From the NCBI GenBank assembly GCA_902768795.1, contig CACXMS010000001.1:1-46576 (forward strand): a stretch of DNA of 46,576 nucleotides. Reading direction: 5' to 3'. The position numbers and the translations under genes were made by a program. The notes under the pieces are model-generated. The model saw only the letters and a program-made list of their open reading frames with translations. It searched no databases and was not told the DNA's origin. This DNA comes from an uncultured Eubacteriales bacterium (GTDB lineage: Bacteria; Bacillota; Clostridia; Christensenellales; CAG-138). Below are positions 41,173-46,576 of the stretch, in pieces. How positions within the stretch are numbered: position 1 is the first letter of the stretch; each line of letters starts with the position of its first letter.

Positions 41173-42570
41173 TCACTCTTTCTCCGTTTCATCCATTAAA
41201 GGTGTTTCCGACGTGCCCGGCGTAAAAGTCGGCCCGGGCGTTGCGGTGTTTGTTGGCCGAGGCGTTGCAACGTTTGTCGGCCGAGGCGTTTTCGACTTGT
41301 TCGGATCATTCGTCGGAACGATCATTGCCGAAGCGTATTCTTCCAGTTTCAGATACGGATTGTTCGGATCGGGATCCGTCGGGTCCCATCCGTATTCCGC
41401 ATTTACGTCCATATACGGCTCCGCATAGATCAGCGCCGGCTTCTTTGGATGCTCCGGTCCGATGTCGTCCGTGACCGTCACCCTTGTCCCGATGCGGCAG
41501 TTCCGATAGATCCAGCAGCAATCGCCGACCAGCATCCGGACGCAGCCGTGCGAGGCGTCTGTGCCGAGCTTTTCGTATTCGGCGATCAGCATCTGCTGCT
41601 TTCCGTTCGGAAAATAGTTCTTATACTGTCCCGCCGCCGGAACCGTGTGAAACAAATAATGACCGCGGAAACGGCTCGAATACTGTGCATAGACCATCAC
41701 GCCGTTCAGACGCGACATGGCTTTGTATTCATACTGCGCCGTGATGGAGAATTCCCCGCGCGGCGTGTATTTCCCATCTTTCCCAGTGGAGCAGATGAAC
41801 ACATGCTCCGTTTCCCAGTCTCCGTTCACCGCAACAAAAACGACGACCGACTGCGAACCGATAAAAACCGTAATGTGCCGCTCCCCGTCCTTTTTCGGAT
41901 CCTCCTTCGGCGCATAAGGCGAAACGGTCAATTCGGGGACAGGGATCGGCAGCGAACCCGGGATCATCTGCTCCCGATCATCCGCTGCATAAAACGACGG
42001 TTCGGCGTTTCCGATCCTGCCGTACACGTAGTAATCCGAAGAACTGACGACGGCGCCCGTTTCGATTCCGAGCCGATAGCCCTTTTTGAGCCGCAGATCC
42101 AGCGCGGAAAGCGTTTCGCAGACGCCGGGACGCTCCTCATCCGGATCAACCGGGTTTGTTCCGGCCAGCTCTCCGGTTTCATCGGCCGGAAAGAACGCGA
42201 ACCGCTCCCCCGTGATCACGCCGTTCGTCAGCGTGCGGATCAAGCCGATCACGCGGTATTCGACGATCCCGTTTTCATTCGTAAACGCATACAGCGGTTT
42301 CCCGTCCTCCGTTTTTGAAAGAAGCGTATAGAAAGACGGCGCTTCGAGCTTACGAACGCAAACCCAGCGTTCCGGCTCGGTTTGCTCTACGACCGGCGTC
42401 GGCGTTGGCGCGATCGTGGGATTTGGCGTCGGCAGCGGAGATTCGGTCTCGGCAATCGTCTCCGCGATCTCGTTGGTTTTGCAGCCGAGAAGCAGCACAA
42501 ATGCCGTCCAAAGCAAAAGCGCTGCCCCTGTTCTCATAAGTAAAAATCTTTTTCGGTTCTCCTGACGCAT
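41173..42570 (-). CDS. L,D-transpeptidase (YkuD-type) lipoprotein
   Basis: A 465-residue exported lipoprotein. The signal sequence ends in LLLGC (lipobox). A Thr/Pro linker (PLPTPNPTIAPTPTP) and an SH3-like or unknown middle region follow. The YkuD domain has HYLFHTVPA and the catalytic SHGCVRM, which forms 3-3 cross-links or attaches proteins to peptidoglycan. The C-terminal tail is rich in TPRPTN repeats, coded by a tandem DNA repeat. The start at 42570 lies 7 nt after the flavoprotein stop with AAGGAG close upstream; the spacing is short. Confidence 0.88.
   Translation of the reverse strand: MRQENRKRFLLMRTGAALLLWTAFVLLLGCKTNEIAETIAETESPLPTPNPTIAPTPTPVVEQTEPERWVCVRKLEAPSFYTLLSKTEDGKPLYAFTNENGIVEYRVIGLIRTLTNGVITGERFAFFPADETGELAGTNPVDPDEERPGVCETLSALDLRLKKGYRLGIETGAVVSSSDYYVYGRIGNAEPSFYAADDREQMIPGSLPIPVPELTVSPYAPKEDPKKDGERHITVFIGSQSVVVFVAVNGDWETEHVFICSTGKDGKYTPRGEFSITAQYEYKAMSRLNGVMVYAQYSSRFRGHYLFHTVPAAGQYKNYFPNGKQQMLIAEYEKLGTDASHGCVRMLVGDCCWIYRNCRIGTRVTVTDDIGPEHPKKPALIYAEPYMDVNAEYGWDPTDPDPNNPYLKLEEYASAMIVPTNDPNKSKTPRPTNVATPRPTNTATPGPTFTPGTSETPLMDETEKE
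41237..41290. repeat. 24-bp tandem repeat in the L,D-transpeptidase tail
   Basis: Two copies of a 24-nt unit (41237-41260 and 41261-41284, three differences) plus a 6-nt partial third copy. They encode TPRPTNVA / TPRPTNTA. Confidence 0.8.
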
Positions 42571-42577
42571 GGCTCCT

Positions 42578-43957
42578 TCATTCCGCGAACCGCTGTGCGA
42601 TATTCCGCGCCACAAACACGCCGCTTGCCGAAGCGTGCGACAGCGAGTGCGTGATACCGCTTCCGTCGCCGATGATGTAAAGCCCCTTGTGAACGGTTTC
42701 CAGCCGCTCATTCAATGCCACTTCCATGTTATAAAATTTCACTTCCACGCCGTACAGCAGCGTATCGTCGTTCGCCGTGCCGGGCGCAATCTTATCGAGC
42801 GCATAGATCATTTCAATGATGCCGTCCAGGATTCGCTTCGGCAGAACAAGACTCAGATCGCCCGGCGTCGCGTTCAGCGTCGGCGTTGTCGTCGATTTCT
42901 CAATGCGCCTCTGATTGCTTCTGCGGCCGCGGATCAGATCGCCGAAGCGCTGCACCATAACGCCGCCGCCAAGCATGTTGCTCAGACGCGCAATGCTTTC
43001 GCCGTAGCCGTTGCTGTCCTCAAACGGTTCGGAAAAATGCTTGGATACGAGCAGTGCAAAGTTGGTGTTCTCCGTCTGCCGTGCCGGATCCTCGTAGCTG
43101 TGTCCGTTGACCGTAACGATCCCGTTCGTATTCTCATTGACGACAATCCCGTGCGGGTTCATGCAAAAAGTTCGCACATTGTCCTCAAACTTCTCGGTAC
43201 GATAGACAATCTTGCTCTCATACAGTTCGTCGGTCAGTTCCGAAAAGACGACGGCCGGCAGTTCGACGCGCACGCCGATATCGACCCGGTTCGATTTGGT
43301 CGGAATGCCGAGGCGCTTGCAGATCCGCTCCATCCATTTGCTTCCGCTGCGGCCGACCGAAACGACGCACGTCCTGCTTTCAAAGGCTCCGCGGCTTGTC
43401 TGCGCGCAGAAGCTGCCGTCTTCGTTTACGGTAAGATCCTCCACCGCCGTATCGAACAGGAACGTGACGCGATCCGAAAGATATGCGTAGAGATTCTCCA
43501 GCACGACATAGTTGATATCGGTTCCGAGATGCCGCACCGAAGCGTCGAGCAGGTTCAGCTTATGCTGAATGCAGATGCGCTTGAACGCAGACCCGGCCGT
43601 CGAATAAAGCTTGGTTCCTTCGCCGCCGTACTGCATATTGATCTGATCGACGTACTGCATCAGTTCAAGCGCCTTACGCTTTCCGATGTATTCGTACAGC
43701 GTTCCGCCGAAATCGTTTGTGATATTGTATTTGCCGTCGGAGAACGCGCCTGCGCCGCCGAACCCGCTCATGATCGAGCAGGTTTTGCAGTGAATGCAGG
43801 ACTTGACCTTTTCTCCGTCGATCGGACACTTTCTGCGGTCGAGCGAATGCCCCATCTCCAATACCGCGATGGACTTGTCCGGACATTTCTGCAGCAGCTC
43901 ATAAGCGGTAAAGATCCCGCCCGGCCCCGCGCCGATAATCAAAACGTCGTATTTCAT
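42578..43957 (-). CDS. FAD-dependent oxidoreductase of the COG2509 type
   Basis: A 459-residue flavoprotein. The N-terminal Rossmann FAD motif is DVLIIGAGPGGIFTAYEL. A conserved cysteine segment follows (KCPIDGEKVKSCIHCKTC) with FGGAGAFSDGKYN. The C-terminal FAD contact is GLYIIGDGSGITHSLSHA. The four cysteines could bind a metal or an iron-sulfur centre; the family's reaction is not established. GGAG lies 7 nt before the ATG. Head of the flavoprotein - L,D-transpeptidase - hydrolase operon. Confidence 0.88.
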   Translation of the reverse strand: MKYDVLIIGAGPGGIFTAYELLQKCPDKSIAVLEMGHSLDRRKCPIDGEKVKSCIHCKTCSIMSGFGGAGAFSDGKYNITNDFGGTLYEYIGKRKALELMQYVDQINMQYGGEGTKLYSTAGSAFKRICIQHKLNLLDASVRHLGTDINYVVLENLYAYLSDRVTFLFDTAVEDLTVNEDGSFCAQTSRGAFESRTCVVSVGRSGSKWMERICKRLGIPTKSNRVDIGVRVELPAVVFSELTDELYESKIVYRTEKFEDNVRTFCMNPHGIVVNENTNGIVTVNGHSYEDPARQTENTNFALLVSKHFSEPFEDSNGYGESIARLSNMLGGGVMVQRFGDLIRGRRSNQRRIEKSTTTPTLNATPGDLSLVLPKRILDGIIEMIYALDKIAPGTANDDTLLYGVEVKFYNMEVALNERLETVHKGLYIIGDGSGITHSLSHASASGVFVARNIAQRFAE

Positions 43958-44001
43958 CTGTGTACTCCGGTCTTAAATGCCTTCCTTCATTTTCGTTTTG
44001 T

Positions 44002-44030
44002 ATCATACCATATCCTTGACCGTTTGACAA
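44002..44030 (-). promoter_or_regulatory. Promoter of the flavoprotein operon
   Basis: TTGTCA (44025-44030), 17-bp spacer, TATGAT (44002-44007) preceded by TGG (extended -10) on the minus strand. Confidence 0.72.
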
Positions 44031-44145
44031 GCAAAACGGGCGGATTTGACAAAAGAACCCCCTGCGGTTTTTTAGTCAGATGCGCGGAGCGCCGCCGTTT
44101 TTACGCATTTCAAACAAAACTCCACTTTTCTTTTACGCGGCATAA

Positions 44146-44154
44146 TGATATAAT
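44146..44154 (+). promoter_or_regulatory. Extended -10 promoter of argS-serS
   Basis: TGATATAAT (TGn plus perfect TATAAT), 31 nt before the argS ATG; no good -35. The promoter lies too close to argS for a T-box leader. Confidence 0.6.
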
Positions 44155-44185
44155 CAATCGAAATGATACAGGAGTCAAAAGCAGT

Positions 44186-45877
44186 ATGAATGTAAAGGAA
44201 TCCTTATCGAATGCGCTTGCGCCGCTTTGTCAGACGGACGCGGGCGAATTGACGGAATGGTTTGAAATTCCCAGGAAAGCGGATATGGGCGATCTTGCCT
44301 TTCCCTGTTTCCGTCTCTCCCGATCCATGCGGAAAGCGCCGCCTGTCATTGCCGCCGAACTGAAGGAGCGGCTTGTTTTGCCCGTCGGCGTGGCAAAAGC
44401 AGAAGCCGTCGGCGGATACCTGAATTTCTTTGTCGATGCCGCCGCCAAAGCTTCCTCGGTTCTCGGCAAGGTGCTTGCCGAGCGGGATCGGTACGGCGCG
44501 TCTTCTGTCGGCGAAGGAAAAACCGTCTGTGTGGAATACAGCTCCATCAACATCGCAAAGCCATTCGGCTTCCATCATCTGCCGACGACCGCGATCGGCA
44601 ACGCGCTGTATCGCATTTACCGTTTCCTCGGTTACAAAACGGTCGGGATCAATCATCTCGGCGACTGGGGAACGCAGTTTGGCAAAATGATTACCGCCTA
44701 CAAGCTTTGGGGCACGAAGCCGATCGAAGACTATTCGATCCGCGAGCTTGTCGCGCTGTATGTGCGATTCCATGAAGAAGCCGAAAAGGATCCGTCGCTG
44801 AACGATACGGCGCGCGCCTGGTTCCATAAGATCGAAACCGGCGACCCCGAGGCGCTGGAGCTCTGGAGCAAAATGAAGGACGGTACGATCCGCGAGGTCA
44901 AGGTCACCTATGCGCGCATGGGCGTTGATTTTGACAGTTGGGCGGGCGAATCGTTCTATGAGGACAAGATGCCGGCCATCATCCGCGAGCTGCGGGAAAA
45001 AGGCATTTCCAAACTGGATCAGGGCGCGGAAATCGTCGATCTTTCCGAATGGAACATGCCGCCCTGCATCATCGTCAAGTCGGACGGAAGCACGATCTAT
45101 GCCACGCGCGACATTGCGGCCGCCTGCTACCGGAAGGAAACCTACGATTTTTATAAATCCCTGTATGTCGTCGCCTACCAGCAGGATCTGCATTTCCGGC
45201 AATTCTTCAAAGTACTTGAGCTGATGGGCCGCGATTGGGTCAAGGATTGCGTCCACGTCAACTTCGGCATGGTCAGCATGGAGGACGCGAGCTTTTCGAC
45301 GCGCAGCGGCAACATCCTGTATCTGGACGACATTCTGCAGGCCGCGGTCGATAAGACTTACGCGATCATCTGTGAAAAGAGCCCCTCTCTTGAGGACAAG
45401 CAAAGCGCGGCGGAGGCCGTCGGCATCGGTGCGATTCTGTGGTCCGTTCTGTACAACAATCGCATCAAGGACGTCTCCTTCACCTGGGATAAGATTCTGA
45501 ATTTCGACGGCGAAACCGCGCCCTACGTTCAATATACGCACGCCCGTTGCTGCTCGGTTTTGCGGAAAGCGCCCCAAACGGATCATGCGGCCGCAAACGC
45601 AGCCCTGCTCGACGATCCGTACAGTCAGGCGCTGCTCACAGCGATCGAAGCGTTCCCGGACGCCGTGCTCTCGGCCGCCGAGAAGTATGAGCCGTATGTG
45701 ATTTCCCGTTCGCTGATCGCCGTTGCTTCCGCGTTCAATAAATTCTACTATGAACAGCGCATCATGGCGGACGACCCCAAGGTGCAGGCGGCACGGCTCG
45801 CTCTTGCCGAGGCGACGCGCCTCGTTTTGAAAAACGGATTAAATCTTTTGGGCATTTCTGCCCCGGAAAGGATGTAA
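44186..45877 (+). CDS. argS: Arginyl-tRNA synthetase with scrambled HIGH motif
   Basis: A 563-residue class I synthetase. The N-terminal Add-1 domain (1 to about 115) is followed by the catalytic domain opening VEYSSINIAKPF, then GINHLGDWGTQFGKMI and the KMSKS-equivalent FSTRSGNILYLDD, with a C-terminal anticodon-binding domain ending LNLLGISAPERM. In the usual ArgRS the segment after KPF reads H-x-GH (HIGH motif); here it is GFHHLPTT (residues 128-135). The start at 44186 is chosen because the family N-terminus begins there and GGAG lies upstream; the frame's longer upstream part is antisense to the flavoprotein gene. serS follows after one base. Confidence 0.94.
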   Translation: MNVKESLSNALAPLCQTDAGELTEWFEIPRKADMGDLAFPCFRLSRSMRKAPPVIAAELKERLVLPVGVAKAEAVGGYLNFFVDAAAKASSVLGKVLAERDRYGASSVGEGKTVCVEYSSINIAKPFGFHHLPTTAIGNALYRIYRFLGYKTVGINHLGDWGTQFGKMITAYKLWGTKPIEDYSIRELVALYVRFHEEAEKDPSLNDTARAWFHKIETGDPEALELWSKMKDGTIREVKVTYARMGVDFDSWAGESFYEDKMPAIIRELREKGISKLDQGAEIVDLSEWNMPPCIIVKSDGSTIYATRDIAAACYRKETYDFYKSLYVVAYQQDLHFRQFFKVLELMGRDWVKDCVHVNFGMVSMEDASFSTRSGNILYLDDILQAAVDKTYAIICEKSPSLEDKQSAAEAVGIGAILWSVLYNNRIKDVSFTWDKILNFDGETAPYVQYTHARCCSVLRKAPQTDHAAANAALLDDPYSQALLTAIEAFPDAVLSAAEKYEPYVISRSLIAVASAFNKFYYEQRIMADDPKVQAARLALAEATRLVLKNGLNLLGISAPERM

Positions 45878-45878
45878 T

Positions 45879-46576
45879 ATGCTCGATATCAAATTGGTAC
45901 GTTCCAACCCGGAACTGGTGAAGGAAAACATCCGCAAGAAATTTCAGGATGAAAAGCTCGTTCTCGTCGACGAAGTCATCGCGCTTGACGCGAAGTACCG
46001 CGAAGGCAATCAGCGGCTCGAATTCCTGCGGAGCCGCAGAAATGCGCTGTCCAAGCAAATCGGCGGCATGATGGCGCGCAAGGAATTCGATCAGGCGAAT
46101 GAAACCAAGCGGGAAGTTTCCGCGATGGGCGAAGAAATGGCCGCGCTCGAAGCGCAGGGTGCGGAACTGGAAGCCGAGATTCGCAAGCGCATGCTTGTGA
46201 TCCCGAACATCATCGACCCCTCCGTTCCGATCGGCAAGGATGATTCCGAAAACGTTGAAATCGAGCGGTTCGGCGAACCGTTTGTACCGGATTTCGAAAT
46301 CCCCTACCACGTCGACATTATGGAGCGGCTGTCGGGAATTGATCTCGATTCCGCGCGCAAAACGAGCGGTAACGGCTTCTACTATCTGATGGGCGATATC
46401 GCGCGGCTGCACAGCGCCGTTTTGTCCTATGCGCGCGACTTTATGATCGACCGCGGATTCACCTACTGCATCCCGCCGTTTATGATCCGCAGCGCCGTTG
46501 TGGACGGCGTCATGAGCTTTTCCGAGATGGAAAACATGATGTACAAGATCGAAGGCGAAGACCTGTATCTGATCGG
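45879..46576 (+). CDS. serS: Seryl-tRNA synthetase, N-terminal part (cut by window edge)
   Basis: Class II synthetase charging tRNA-Ser. About 232 residues are visible. They start MLDIKLVRSNPELVKENIRK, followed by the long antiparallel coiled-coil arm that grips the tRNA-Ser variable arm (RSRRNALSKQIGGMMARKEF and onward), and LVIPNIIDPSVPIGKDDSEN. The beginning of the catalytic domain (GNGFYYLMGDIARLHSAVL) is included. AAAGGA lies upstream and the gap to argS is one base, so the two synthetase genes form an operon. Confidence 0.96.
   Translation, partial: MLDIKLVRSNPELVKENIRKKFQDEKLVLVDEVIALDAKYREGNQRLEFLRSRRNALSKQIGGMMARKEFDQANETKREVSAMGEEMAALEAQGAELEAEIRKRMLVIPNIIDPSVPIGKDDSENVEIERFGEPFVPDFEIPYHVDIMERLSGIDLDSARKTSGNGFYYLMGDIARLHSAVLSYARDFMIDRGFTYCIPPFMIRSAVVDGVMSFSEMENMMYKIEGEDLYLI

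Noticed and set aside
44031..44145. T-box or other riboswitch upstream of argS, and likewise at serS and cysS
   Set aside because: No T-box core motif was found, and the argS and cysS promoters lie within about 35 bases of the start codons.
42569..44185. Upstream extension of the argS frame (about 539 residues)
   Set aside because: It is antisense to the flavoprotein gene and has no domain sense; ArgRS begins at 44186 with a ribosome site and promoter.

Overview
The window reads as chromosomal housekeeping DNA from a spore-forming Firmicute of the class Clostridia with mid-range G+C. The evidence is an alpha/beta-type small acid-soluble spore protein gene, an EF-P with the Bacillus-type KPGKGAA loop, an Asp23-FakA pair, a CD1247-type zinc-ribbon gene next to efp, and the block miaB - YmcA/YlbF-like - mutS - mutL - miaA - ynbB. 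I see no prophage, insertion sequence or CRISPR array. Several promoters have the form TTGCAA - 17 bp - TATAAT-like.

Layout. 1-415: 5' part of cysS (minus). 620-1717: membrane-anchored surface protein with a cohesin-like domain and a Thr/Pro stalk holding a run of 12 aspartates. 1863-4834: lepA-hemW. 4948-7067: Xaa-Pro peptidase, efp and a zinc-ribbon protein. 7119-8021: DUF2877 (AllH-like). 8062-11215 (minus): translationally coupled xth-maf-uvrC. 11306-14306: Crp/Fnr regulator with a NitT/TauT-type ABC importer. 14369-18844: lipase-like hydrolase, a NagB-fold protein lacking catalytic residues, yebC, asp23 and fakA. 18880-20871: recG, converging on a spore-protein gene (minus). 21348-29898: miaB, ricA-like, mutS, mutL, miaA, ynbB and a small CxxCxxC protein, all overlapping or nearly so.

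From 29.9 kb the dominant strand flips. A XerS-like tyrosine recombinase (minus, 29892-30968) is followed by an AT-rich gene-free stretch. The recombinase's own promoter lies across a perfect palindrome (14-bp arms, 6-bp spacer, 31045-31078). Beyond it lie rnhA, a SPOR-domain protein, a PhoR/PhoB-like pair with a GNAT gene, a class A PBP, an alpha/beta hydrolase, tRNA-Ala(CGC), a second alpha/beta hydrolase, an L,D-transpeptidase lipoprotein and a COG2509 flavoprotein, all on minus. The window ends with argS and the start of serS on plus.

The most interesting locus is the recombinase plus palindrome. It resembles the single-recombinase Xer systems (XerS/difSL, XerH/difH), whose recombination site lies next to the recombinase gene, and it coincides with the switch in gene orientation expected near a replication terminus. 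I infer a candidate dif-type chromosome-dimer-resolution site. Other notable points: MiaA with His in place of the Walker A glycine, ArgRS with a scrambled HIGH motif, apparently leaderless xth and PBP genes, and three intrinsic terminators that end within a few bases of the next start codon.
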